NCBI GenBank assembly: GCA_039714535.1
Contig: JBDLJC010000004.1
Coordinates: 1 to 64,000 of the forward strand
Length of the DNA: 64,000 nt
Reading direction: 5' to 3'
Source: JAGXFP01 sp039714535
Lineage (GTDB): Bacteria > Desulfobacterota > Desulfobulbia > Desulfobulbales > JAGXFP01
The translations under genes and the position numbers were made by a program. Positions 32,728-41,062 of the stretch are shown here, one piece after another. How positions within the stretch are numbered: the stretch's first letter is position 1; each line of letters opens with the position of its first letter. A model generated the notes under the pieces. That model was not told the DNA's origin. It did not search any database and saw only the letters and a list, made by a program, of their open reading frames with translations.

Positions 32728-33693
32728 ATGGCCGTCCATACCCTCTACTACAATCTCAAAAAGTATATTCCCCGAACAATGCAGCTCTTTCTGCGCCGGC
32801 AGGCGGTGCTAGGCCAACGGCACTTGTGTGGCAAGGTCTGGCCCATTGATGAATCGGCCAAAACCAAACCAGCTTTCTGGCAAGGTTGGCCGGAACAGAA
32901 AAAATTCGCCCTGATCTTGACCCACGACGTGGATACGGCAAAAGGGGTTGAAAACTGCAAAGAGCTTATGACACTGGAGTTACTAATGGGGTTCCGCTCC
33001 TCTTTCAATTTTGTACCGGAACGCTACACCGTTCCAGCACAGCTTCGGCATAAACTGACCTCCAACGGTTTTGAGGTCGGCGTGCACGGTCTAAACCATG
33101 ACGGCATGCTGTATCGCTCCAGAGAAATATTCCGGGCCCGGGCCAGGCGCATCAACCAATACATTGGAGAGTGGCAGGCGGCAGGCTTTCGTTCGCCATC
33201 GATGCACCATGAACTCGACTGGATCCATGATTTGAACATCGAGTACGATGCCTCCACCTTCGACACAGATCCCTTTGAGCCGCAATCCACCGGGGTCCGC
33301 ACCATATTTCCCTTCTGGGTCCGGAACGGTTCACCAGAGAATGGCTATGTTGAATTGCCCTACACCCTGCCTCAGGATTTCACTCTCTTCGTGCTCATGG
33401 GCCAGAAAAATGTCGAAATATGGCAGAAAAAGCTGGACTGGATCGTGGCCAATCGCGGGATGGTCTTGCTGAATGTGCATCCGGATTATATGAATTTCTC
33501 CAAGGAAAAGAACGTGCTGGAAGAGTATCCAGCACGGTACTACCAACAGTTTCTCGAATACATCAAGGAACGATACGAAGGAGATTACTGGCATGTTCTA
33601 CCAAAGGATATAGCCAAATTGTTCAAACCCAAAAAGGTCAAAGGACCAAGAGCGTCTCTGGAAAACAGCTGGGGTAGACCCTGTCAAATGTGA
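32728..33693 (+). CDS. Polysaccharide deacetylase (NodB-like)
   Basis: Metal-dependent carbohydrate esterase-4 enzyme that would remove N-acetyl groups from the nascent polysaccharide. The catalytic Asp-Asp motif is LILTHDVDTAK, the metal histidines are in VGVHGLNHDG, and the substrate-groove motif is AAGFRSPSMHHELDWIHDL; a late LLNVHPDYM supplies the last histidine. The 321-residue length and neighbourhood match the deacetylases of exosortase-linked loci. No signal peptide is evident, so it may act on the cytoplasmic face, or the signal is atypical. Confidence 0.88.
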   Translation: MAVHTLYYNLKKYIPRTMQLFLRRQAVLGQRHLCGKVWPIDESAKTKPAFWQGWPEQKKFALILTHDVDTAKGVENCKELMTLELLMGFRSSFNFVPERYTVPAQLRHKLTSNGFEVGVHGLNHDGMLYRSREIFRARARRINQYIGEWQAAGFRSPSMHHELDWIHDLNIEYDASTFDTDPFEPQSTGVRTIFPFWVRNGSPENGYVELPYTLPQDFTLFVLMGQKNVEIWQKKLDWIVANRGMVLLNVHPDYMNFSKEKNVLEEYPARYYQQFLEYIKERYEGDYWHVLPKDIAKLFKPKKVKGPRASLENSWGRPCQM

Positions 33694-33708
33694 AGGAGGG
33701 AGGGAAAT

Positions 33709-33864
33709 ATGTTCAGTAAAAATGAGAAACTCATGCTCCGGCAACAAAAAAGGGACCAACTGCTTCACAGCTTAAACAATGGTCCAAATTTAGAACCGCC
33801 AGCACTTGGACATCTTAAAACGGCCGACTACGTCCGGTGTGGTCATATCTCACAAGAATTGTGA
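33709..33864 (+). CDS. Small ORF with strong ribosome-binding site, possibly a truncated EPS gene
   Basis: GGAGGGAGGG ends six bases before this ATG, the strongest Shine-Dalgarno in the neighbourhood. The 51-residue product (MFSKNEKLMLRQQKRDQLLH at its start, then LEPPALGHLKTADYVRCGHI) is charged and not recognised. It starts 15 bases after the deacetylase stop, as an operon gene would, and stops in the otherwise gene-free space before the WecG-like gene. It may be a genuine small protein or the surviving 5' end of a truncated gene. Confidence 0.4.
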   Translation: MFSKNEKLMLRQQKRDQLLHSLNNGPNLEPPALGHLKTADYVRCGHISQEL

Positions 33865-33991
33865 GATTCCTGTTGCAAGTTTGCCTTTGTGCCAAAGCCA
33901 TGGGCAAGAATATGAGGTAATAGGTTTGAATGGCCTCGCTAATCTAACCAATAGCAAATTACACGTTATTATTTATCGAATGGGTGCGCAC

Positions 33992-34771
33992 ATGAATATA
34001 TTCAAAAACAAAAAATCAACCCAGGAGCCTGAGCATATTCTCTTTAAGAAAGTGAAGATAAGCAATATCAATTTCACTGAAGCTTACACAACGATAAAAA
34101 ACAATATTGCCGCCAAAGGTTACGTCTGCCTGACAGATGTTGGAGTTACTATTATGGCGACCAAGGATGAAGAGCTAAGGCGGGCCATTGGAAAATCGCT
34201 CATAAGTATTCCTGATGGCATGCCGCTGGCATGGTATGCCAAGCTATTGGGATGCAAAAAAGTTGAAAGAATTGCGGGGGGCGAGCTGTTAAAGCGCTTA
34301 TTAGAGGAAAACAACGATCTTACCCATTTTCTCCTTGGTGACACAGATCAGACCATTACACGGGTTATTCAGAAAGCGAAGAATGCCAACAAAAAAATCA
34401 GGATAACCGGCTACAGTCCACCGTTCAGAAAAAATTTCACCCCAGAAGATACCAGGCAGATTTTCGATAAAATAAATAAAGCCGCCCCTGACATAATATG
34501 GGTCAGTTTTGGTGGCGGCAAGCAGGATAAATGGATGAACCTGAACATGGATCTGCTTGATCGAGGAGTCATGATCGGGGTCGGGGCGGCGTTTCGATTC
34601 TACATCGGCGGACTTAAGATCCCGCCCCAGATAATCCAGAATCTCGGTTTGCAATGGTTCTATAGAATGATGGGGGATCCAATAAGGTGGTTAAAACGAC
34701 CATTCCCTCTGCGTCTTAAATTTTTAATGCATTTTCCAGTAGAAGTCATATACAACCGGCGTCTCAAATAA
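33992..34771 (+). CDS. WecG/TagA/CpsF family glycosyltransferase (GT26)
   Basis: Transfers ManNAc-type or UDP-sugar residues to a lipid-linked acceptor. The family motifs LTDVGVTIMATKDEELRRAI, SIPDGMPLAWYAKLLG, RIAGGELL and WVSFGGGKQDKWMN (the G-x-P-K-Q-E-x-W site in a variant form), followed by GVGAAFRFYIGG, are all visible. An open frame extends upstream to 33806, but the ATG at 33992 (259 residues) matches the usual family length; neither start has a good ribosome-binding site. The gene is followed by an AT-rich insert starting with a copy of the repeated leader element. Confidence 0.85.
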   Translation: MNIFKNKKSTQEPEHILFKKVKISNINFTEAYTTIKNNIAAKGYVCLTDVGVTIMATKDEELRRAIGKSLISIPDGMPLAWYAKLLGCKKVERIAGGELLKRLLEENNDLTHFLLGDTDQTITRVIQKAKNANKKIRITGYSPPFRKNFTPEDTRQIFDKINKAAPDIIWVSFGGGKQDKWMNLNMDLLDRGVMIGVGAAFRFYIGGLKIPPQIIQNLGLQWFYRMMGDPIRWLKRPFPLRLKFLMHFPVEVIYNRRLK

Positions 34772-34825
34772 ATATACAGGAGCTTAAGGTCGGAAAAGAA
34801 TCGGTATCGTTATGCGAAAAAAGGC

Positions 34826-34985
34826 TAGTTCATAAACTCTAAGGTCTACACCTTGTTCTTGAATAAAGTTCCAACAAAATACGGCGGAAATAAGCCTTTC
34901 CGTTGATAGACATGATGATTCTTTTTATGTGAGCATGTCTTATATGAGTCTTTTGTGAATGAGGTTGGCTAACCCAAACGACTGC
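34826..34985 (+). promoter_or_regulatory. Copy C of the repeated polysaccharide-gene leader element
   Basis: From TAGTTCATAAACT (34826) through TTCTTGAATAAAG, AAATACGGCGGAAATAAGCC and TTCTTTTTATGTGAGCATG to GAGGTTGGCTAACC, this stretch aligns by eye over about 150 bases with copies upstream of the genes at 41063 (+) and 55991 (-). It lies about 70 bases before the GTG start of the radical SAM gene. Function unknown; proposed to be a transcription leader. Confidence 0.55.
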
Positions 34986-35055
34986 TTTCAACATTACTGA
35001 TAAAAATTATAACAATGACGTTTTAACCACGAAACAGTGGAGAGAGGGGTACATT

Positions 35056-36297
35056 GTGAAGATTTATATCGAAACAGATGGATGTTCACGAAGAATTAAC
35101 GAGTTAACTTCTTTACACAAGTACTTTGAAGCTAATAATCACACCTTTGTAACTCGTCCCGAAAAGGCTGACTTTATTATTGTGGGCACATGCGCCTTTA
35201 AGAAAAAGGAGGAATCCGATTCCATTAAACGTGTCAGGTTTTTGAAAAGAATTAAGGCTAAACTCTTAGTTTATGGCTGCTTACCAGACATAGCCCCCAC
35301 AAGATTTCATGAAGAGTTTAATGGTCTTGATTTCTTGGCCCCTAAGGATATTGAACGAATTGATTCATATTTTGAAGATAGTTTGATTAAATTTCAAGAT
35401 ATTCAAAACCAAAATATTATTCCTGAAAGCATGAAATCAAACTCCCTTCAATCCGCTATCGGAAAATTTAAAGAAGAGTTTGAATTCTCTAACAAATTCC
35501 TGGTAAAGGCGAAGGATTATGCGGGTAAAAAAATAAAGAGTTCCCTGAAGAGAAACGAAGAGAATTTTTATTTATTTATATGCAGAGGATGCCTTGGGAA
35601 ATGTACCTACTGCGCTATAAAACGTGCAATTGGACCGCTAAAAAGCACTGATATTGGTGAAATTGTAGATCAATTTAATGAAGGAATTACTTTAGGGCAC
35701 AAAACATTTACGATTCTTGGTGACGATGTGGGCGCCTACGGCAGGGAGCGGAATGACACGTTTCCCAATCTTTTGAGCCGTTTACTAGAGGAGTCAAATG
35801 GCCATAACAAATCATTAAAACCGCATAAAAATGGCATGATCGGTTTTCATATCGAAGAAATTCATCCGAAGTGGATGACACTCTATAAAAGGGAATTACA
35901 CGAACTTATTTCTACACAAAGAATTAAAAGTATCCTCTGCCCCATTCAATCAGGAAACAACAGGATTCTGGAATTAATGAAAAGGGAACATGACGCTGAA
36001 AGTATTTTTGAGGTTATGTCCAAAATTCGCTCCTCGCACCCTCAAATTAAACTTAGGACTCAGATTATTGTTGGCTTTCCTTCCGAAACGGAAAATGAGT
36101 TCTATGACACTTTGCACCAGGTTAACAATAATCTATTCGATGAGGTGACGGTTTTTCCATATGACCCTAAAGAAAAAACTCCAGCGAATTATATAGAGCC
36201 ACACCTTGCAGACCAAGTGATATCCGAACGGGTTAATAAAGCCTTGAAATTTTTTAAGACCCATAAAATCAGTGCACATTTAAGCTGCCAGAACTAA
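35056..36297 (+). CDS. MiaB-like radical SAM protein within the EPS locus
   Basis: A methylthiotransferase-like enzyme of 413 residues. The N-terminal UPF0004-type domain retains three cysteines (TDGCSRRI, VGTCAFKK, VYGCLPD) at the spacing expected for a second [4Fe-4S] cluster. The radical SAM core has CLGKCTYCAIKRAIGPLKS (the CxxxCxxC motif) and TQIIVGFPSETENEFYDTL. The C-terminal TRAM domain that lets MiaB/RimO recognise RNA or protein is absent, so a non-tRNA substrate is likely. It starts with GTG after GGAGAGAGGGG. Composition is AT-rich (22 G/C in the 60 bases from 35101, against 35 from 24601), unlike the export genes. It leads a cassette with two methyltransferases and an ATP-grasp enzyme. 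Confidence 0.85.
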   Translation: MKIYIETDGCSRRINELTSLHKYFEANNHTFVTRPEKADFIIVGTCAFKKKEESDSIKRVRFLKRIKAKLLVYGCLPDIAPTRFHEEFNGLDFLAPKDIERIDSYFEDSLIKFQDIQNQNIIPESMKSNSLQSAIGKFKEEFEFSNKFLVKAKDYAGKKIKSSLKRNEENFYLFICRGCLGKCTYCAIKRAIGPLKSTDIGEIVDQFNEGITLGHKTFTILGDDVGAYGRERNDTFPNLLSRLLEESNGHNKSLKPHKNGMIGFHIEEIHPKWMTLYKRELHELISTQRIKSILCPIQSGNNRILELMKREHDAESIFEVMSKIRSSHPQIKLRTQIIVGFPSETENEFYDTLHQVNNNLFDEVTVFPYDPKEKTPANYIEPHLADQVISERVNKALKFFKTHKISAHLSCQN

Positions 36298-36385
36298 GCA
36301 AAAGGACGAAACTTACAAAGATTACAAGTTGCGCATAACACCATTCAAGCTCCATGTTGATATAGTGAGCGGGGTATATTGTCTC

Positions 36386-37273
36386 ATGTCAATCAAAGAA
36401 AATATAAATAACCAGTTTGAGCACAAAGAAGGTATTGCTGCTTACTTTTCAACGCAGAAAGATGCCTGGCGGAAAAATTATGAATCGGATGTTTCCGGCA
36501 AAGTTAGCCTTTATAAAAGAGACATAATCAATAGAAAAAACACGGTACTGCATCTGCTCGATAAATATACTTATAAGGATTCTCTGGATATCCTAGATAT
36601 CGGGTGCGGTGCCGGGATTCTAATGGAAGACATGTTGCAGAGAGGCCACAATGTTGTTGGTTCTGACATATCTGAAGAAATGATAGAGGAAGCCAAAAAG
36701 AATACGGCTGCTTTTTCCTCCGATAGAAAAAAAATTATGCCGGGAGATCTTGAGAATATTTCTTTTGGGAATAATACCTTTGATTTCGTCACTTGCGTTG
36801 GTGTGTTGGAGTACCAAAAGAGCGACAAAACAAGTATTTGCGAAATAAGCAGAGTCCTTAACAATGGAGGTTTTGCTATTGTTACCGTCCCCAACCTATT
36901 AAGATTTAAAAATATTCTTGATCCGTATTACTACATTAAGCTAATTCCCAGGATTCTCAGGAAGACACGCTGGAGGGCCAAACCCAAGCATTCTGATCTG
37001 GTTAAGTCGTTTGAACACAATGAATATTTCACCAATAGAAAATTTTATTATGGACAGCTCAATCAGCTTTTTCGTTCATATAACCTGGAGATAGTTGATT
37101 ACGTGAGCATTGGCTACAGTCCACTATTAACGATATGGCGCAAAAGTATTCTGCCCAAGGCAATGGCCATCAAGGTTGGTAATTACCTGGAGAATAAATC
37201 TTCCTCTCAGCGTTCTTTCTTAAAATGGGTTCCTAACAGGTGGGTAATTTGCTTGAAAAAGACAACCGGTTGA
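36386..37273 (+). CDS. Class I SAM-dependent methyltransferase
   Basis: A 295-residue methyltransferase with the SAM-binding motif LDILDIGCGAGILMEDMLQRG, motif II VVGSDISEEMIEEAKKN and motif post-I region FVTCVGVLEYQKSD. The longer frame begins at a TTG (36329), but the ATG at 36386 gives the natural N-terminus (MSIKENINNQFEHKEGI). Its end overlaps the ATP-grasp start as TGATG, so the two are translationally coupled. It belongs to the AT-rich insert. The substrate may be a sugar or an intermediate made by the radical SAM or ATP-grasp neighbours. Confidence 0.85.
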   Translation: MSIKENINNQFEHKEGIAAYFSTQKDAWRKNYESDVSGKVSLYKRDIINRKNTVLHLLDKYTYKDSLDILDIGCGAGILMEDMLQRGHNVVGSDISEEMIEEAKKNTAAFSSDRKKIMPGDLENISFGNNTFDFVTCVGVLEYQKSDKTSICEISRVLNNGGFAIVTVPNLLRFKNILDPYYYIKLIPRILRKTRWRAKPKHSDLVKSFEHNEYFTNRKFYYGQLNQLFRSYNLEIVDYVSIGYSPLLTIWRKSILPKAMAIKVGNYLENKSSSQRSFLKWVPNRWVICLKKTTG

Positions 37274-38454
37274 TGCCGGCAATTATACTTACAAGTCATA
37301 CGATGGGGCTTGGGGTTATACGCTCTCTTGGAATCATGGGCGTACCTCTGTATGTCTTCTATTATGACAAGATAGACATGGGATATGTATCGAAATATGT
37401 AAAGGAAGCTATCCATTGCCCTCACCCGGAAAAGAATGAGAGTGAGTTTATAAAAGTTATTGTTGAATATGCGGAACAGTTGACGGGATCTCTGTTAATA
37501 CCTGCTGATGATGCAACATTGTCGGTAGTTTCAAAAAACAAACCTACATTCGAAAAACATTATAAAGTTGCATGTCCTGGTTGGGAAACAACCATCAAGT
37601 ATATTGACAAAAAATACACATATGAGCTTGCCGATAAAATTGGAGTGCCATGCCCAAGAACCATTGTTCCCCAAAACATTGACGAAGTACATAGTTACTC
37701 AAGAGATATTCAATACCCCTGTATTGTTAAACCTTGTGAAAGCCATAAATACTATGAGGTTTTCAAGAAAAAAATGACGATTGTTCATAATCAGGAAGAA
37801 ATGGTCAGCGCTTATCAGGAAGCGACGCATGAAGGGATTGAAGTTATGATCCAGGAATATATTCCTGGCGGTGATTCAAACGGGGTTAATTACAATTCAC
37901 ATATACATGAAGAAAAAACAGTAGTTGATTTTACGGCTGAAAAAGTTCGCTACTCTCCACCTGGGATCGGAGTACCACGTGTGGTTGTCTCAAAATATAT
38001 ACCTGAGGTCATTGATTCAGGCCGCAAGATTCTCAGAGCTATGGGCTACCATGGTTATTCTTGTACTGAATTTAAAAAGGATCCCCGGGACGGTATTTAT
38101 AAATTAATGGAGATAAATGGACGTCATAATCGCTCGACTCTTCTTGCCGTCCGGTGCGGGATTAACTTTCCCTGGATTGAATATGCTCATTTCTTCGATA
38201 AGGAGATTAAATTTAACCATGACTGCAAGGATGGTATTTATTGGGTAGACGAGCTTCGGGACATTATTCACAGTATCAAATATTTCAAGGAAGAACGTTA
38301 TAGTTTCAAACAGTACATTCGTCCATATATAAACCCCAATATATTTGCCATATTGGATGTAAAAGATATGAGACCTTTTTTTAAAAGAATATGCGATTTA
38401 ATTAAGATGGCAGTGAGTGTTGTTGCCCTCCGATCATCAAATATTAAGGAGTGA
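37273..38454 (+). CDS. ATP-grasp carboxylate-amine ligase
   Basis: A 393-residue ATP-grasp enzyme of the carbamoyl-phosphate-synthetase-like class that forms amide or ester bonds from a carboxylate and ATP. The N-terminal preATP-grasp fold is seen in MPAIILTSHTMGLGVIRSLG. ATP-binding features include YPCIVKPCESHKYYEVF, VMIQEYIPGGDSNGVNYN and the metal-binding LMEINGRHNRSTLLAV. The start overlaps the preceding stop (TGATG), favouring 37273 over an upstream GTG. In an exopolysaccharide locus with uronic-acid genes nearby it could attach an amino acid to a uronate carboxyl. AT-rich like its neighbours. Confidence 0.85.
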   Translation: MPAIILTSHTMGLGVIRSLGIMGVPLYVFYYDKIDMGYVSKYVKEAIHCPHPEKNESEFIKVIVEYAEQLTGSLLIPADDATLSVVSKNKPTFEKHYKVACPGWETTIKYIDKKYTYELADKIGVPCPRTIVPQNIDEVHSYSRDIQYPCIVKPCESHKYYEVFKKKMTIVHNQEEMVSAYQEATHEGIEVMIQEYIPGGDSNGVNYNSHIHEEKTVVDFTAEKVRYSPPGIGVPRVVVSKYIPEVIDSGRKILRAMGYHGYSCTEFKKDPRDGIYKLMEINGRHNRSTLLAVRCGINFPWIEYAHFFDKEIKFNHDCKDGIYWVDELRDIIHSIKYFKEERYSFKQYIRPYINPNIFAILDVKDMRPFFKRICDLIKMAVSVVALRSSNIKE

Positions 38455-38458
38455 AGTC

Positions 38459-39244
38459 ATGAGAACTGATGCTATAGCGTTGGAGGAAAAGAGACTTGAA
38501 GAAGTGTCGACAGTCGACGATTACCAAGCTTTTCATGAGCGGCACCGCATTTTCCCTGAAATATTTGAGAATAGAAACCATAACAACATTTTAGACACAT
38601 CTGCAGGGGTGGGCGTCCTAGGCAACAGAATAAAGCAAGCTTATGACGCAGAACTCTTATGCAATGATATCTGTCCAAAATGTTTAAAAACAATGGAAAA
38701 GAGCGGTCTTAGCACACTATCATTTGATATAGATGATAAGGATAAACCGTTCCCTCTTGAAGACAAAAGTTTTGATGCCGTAATATCCTTGGCCACCATA
38801 GAGCATGTGATTCAGATTGATAATTACATGGAACAAATACACCGTATATTAAAAGATGACGGATATTTATACATATCCGCACCGAACTATAACGGTCTAG
38901 CGTACTTAATTCCCATGTTGTTAACAGGGAAGACCTTTCATGATCCATTATCCGAACCGGACAGATATGAATTTTATGCTCATGTCCGCTATTTTACACA
39001 TCGGACACTTCTTGATTATGTCACTACATTCGGGTTTTCTCCCGAAGCAGTTTACCTTGCCCTACCCCAGGATAGTTCCCGTTATAAGAAATTAAAGGGA
39101 AAATCGAAAGTTAAAGCAGCAATGTTCAGACACAGCATGAGACTGCTATATAGCGTTTCTCCAAGATGGGCGTCAGAACCGGTAATTTGTTTTAAAAAAG
39201 CCTCTGTATCATCAAGTGGCAAGCCCAGGAATATTATTCTGTAA
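38459..39244 (+). CDS. Class I SAM-dependent methyltransferase
   Basis: A 261-residue methyltransferase: ILDTSAGVGVLGNRIKQAYD is the SAM-binding loop, LLCNDICPKCLKTMEKSG motif II and FDAVISLATIEHVIQIDNYM the post-I motif, with LKDDGYLYISAPNYNGLAYL next. AAGGAG lies seven bases before the ATG at 38459. Last gene of the AT-rich cassette; it starts four bases after the ATP-grasp stop. The C-terminus is basic. The acceptor is unknown and probably a glycan or a modified sugar. Confidence 0.85.
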   Translation: MRTDAIALEEKRLEEVSTVDDYQAFHERHRIFPEIFENRNHNNILDTSAGVGVLGNRIKQAYDAELLCNDICPKCLKTMEKSGLSTLSFDIDDKDKPFPLEDKSFDAVISLATIEHVIQIDNYMEQIHRILKDDGYLYISAPNYNGLAYLIPMLLTGKTFHDPLSEPDRYEFYAHVRYFTHRTLLDYVTTFGFSPEAVYLALPQDSSRYKKLKGKSKVKAAMFRHSMRLLYSVSPRWASEPVICFKKASVSSSGKPRNIIL

Positions 39245-39368
39245 CGACACGAGATATCGCTAAAAGCAATATAAATTCCGCCATCTAGTATACATATGAA
39301 ATAAAGTCTGCATTCCTCGATAACCTAAGTAACGCTCTGCTAAATACTGTAGGTAAAAAGGAGGACAA

Positions 39369-40799
39369 ATGATTACTCCAATAATCCTTGCTGGGGGTTC
39401 CGGAACGCGCCTTTGGCCGCTTTCCCGGAAACTTTATCCAAAGCAGCTTTTGCCACTTCTGGGTGATCAATCACTTCTGCAGCAAACTATTAGCCGGCTG
39501 GCGAATTTTGAAGGCATTGATGCGCCACTTGTTATCTGCAATGATGAACATAGGTTCCTGGTGGCAGAACAGTTGCGTAATGTGTCGATAACACCTTCAG
39601 CAATTCTGCTTGAACCACTCGGTCGCAACACCGCGCCAGCCACTGCTGTGGCGGCAATTCATGCACTTTCCTCCAAGGATGCCCCGCTCCTTCTAGTCCT
39701 GCCGGCTGACCACCTTATTAGGAACACCGAGGCCTTTCGCGGTGCGGTTCTCTCCGGGGTGTCAGCCGCCAAAGAGGGTAAACTAGTCACCTTTGGCATC
39801 ATACCGGATAAGGCTGAAACAGGATATGGCTATATAAAACAGGGAGAGATTGCAAGAAACCTTTCGGATGGGGAGTCCGAGTGTTTTATTGTTGAGAACT
39901 TTATTGAAAAGCCGAATCTGAACCTGGCCATGGAATATGTCGAAAATGGCAATTATCTCTGGAATTCCGGCATGTTCCTCTTTCGCGCCGACTCTTTTCT
40001 GGAAGAACTGCAACAGTTCGCTCCGAAAATGGTGAAATTGTGCCACAAAGCCCATGCGACCTTAACCAGCGATCTTGATTTTCAAAGATTGGACAAAGAG
40101 GCATTTACCGCCTGCCCAGCTGATTCCATCGACTACGCAGTCATGGAAAAGACCGGTAAAGCAGTGGTTGTGCCAGTGGCCCCTGGCTGGAGCGACATAG
40201 GTTCCTGGTCAGCATTATGGGAAGTTGGTGACAAGGACCCTGAAAATAACGTCACCCAGGGCGATGTCCTTACCCATGACACCCATAATTCGTATCTCTA
40301 TGCTCATCACCGACTGCTGACTACCGTGGGAGTAAAAGACCATGTGGTAATTGAAACTGCTGACGCCGTGCTGGTCGCCCATAAAAACCAGGTTCAAGAT
40401 GTAAAAAAAATTGTCACACAGCTAATCGCCGAAAAAAGAACTGAGGCCGACCTCCACAGCCAGGTATTTCGCCCTTGGGGATCGTATGAAAGCATTACGA
40501 CCGGTGATCGCTTCCAGGTCAAGAGGATTATAGTCAAACCAAATGCCATTCTTTCCCTGCAGAAGCATCACCATCGCGCAGAACATTGGATCGTGGTAAA
40601 GGGGACTGCGAAAATAACCCGCAACAAAGAAACATTTATACTAAGTGAAAACGAATCTACTTTTATCCCGCTCGGCATCCAACATCGTCTCGAGAACCCC
40701 GGTGTTATTCCCTTGGAGCTGATTGAGGTACAGAGTGGCTCCTATCTGGGCGAGGACGATATTGTTCGTTTTACTGACAATTATGGTCGCGCAAACTAA
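39369..40799 (+). CDS. manC: Mannose-1-phosphate guanylyltransferase / mannose-6-phosphate isomerase
   Basis: Bifunctional enzyme making GDP-mannose, 476 residues. The nucleotidyltransferase half has ILAGGSGTRLWPLSRKLYPK, LLVLPADHLI and FIEKPN; the C-terminal cupin-type isomerase domain has RPWGSYESI, VKRIIVKPNAILSLQKHHHR and HWIVVKGTAKITR. The AGGAGG site sits seven bases before the ATG. It provides the mannose-type precursor for the exopolysaccharide. A 260-base gap containing a leader-element copy follows. Confidence 0.95.
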   Translation: MITPIILAGGSGTRLWPLSRKLYPKQLLPLLGDQSLLQQTISRLANFEGIDAPLVICNDEHRFLVAEQLRNVSITPSAILLEPLGRNTAPATAVAAIHALSSKDAPLLLVLPADHLIRNTEAFRGAVLSGVSAAKEGKLVTFGIIPDKAETGYGYIKQGEIARNLSDGESECFIVENFIEKPNLNLAMEYVENGNYLWNSGMFLFRADSFLEELQQFAPKMVKLCHKAHATLTSDLDFQRLDKEAFTACPADSIDYAVMEKTGKAVVVPVAPGWSDIGSWSALWEVGDKDPENNVTQGDVLTHDTHNSYLYAHHRLLTTVGVKDHVVIETADAVLVAHKNQVQDVKKIVTQLIAEKRTEADLHSQVFRPWGSYESITTGDRFQVKRIIVKPNAILSLQKHHHRAEHWIVVKGTAKITRNKETFILSENESTFIPLGIQHRLENPGVIPLELIEVQSGSYLGEDDIVRFTDNYGRAN

Positions 40800-40880
40800 T
40801 TACCAGATAAAACCCCACTGACTCCAGCTGCTAGTGTGCGGTCCACTTCATCCCAATACTCCAAAACAATTAATTCGTAA

Positions 40881-41056
40881 TTCATAAAGCTAATCATCGT
40901 CTTTTGAAAGTAGATCAACGAATACGACAAAAATAATCCTTTTAGTTGATTGACCTGGCTATTCGTTTTTGAAAAAATATACACAAGATTTACTTTTGCA
41001 TGCCGTTGGCGGGCAAAATGATCGTTTTCTCTTGAAATCAAAATCAGAAGGAAATG
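40881..41056 (+). promoter_or_regulatory. Copy A of the repeated polysaccharide-gene leader element
   Basis: TTCATAAAGCTAATC (40881 on), AATACGACAAAAATAATCC, TTTAGTTGATTGACC and GTTGGCGGGCAAAATGATCG, ending in ATCAGAAGGAAATG at 41056. The last 52 bases match copy B (minus strand, 56248-56300) with about five differences and one gap. The element ends at the ribosome-binding site of the glycosyltransferase at 41063, so it would be the 5' leader of that operon. Confidence 0.6.
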
Positions 41057-41062
41057 TATAAG

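Noticed and set aside
40904..40937. Sigma-70 promoter (TTGAAA and AATAAT) inside leader copy A
   Set aside because: The spacing is 22 bases, too long, and the arrangement is not kept in copies B and C.
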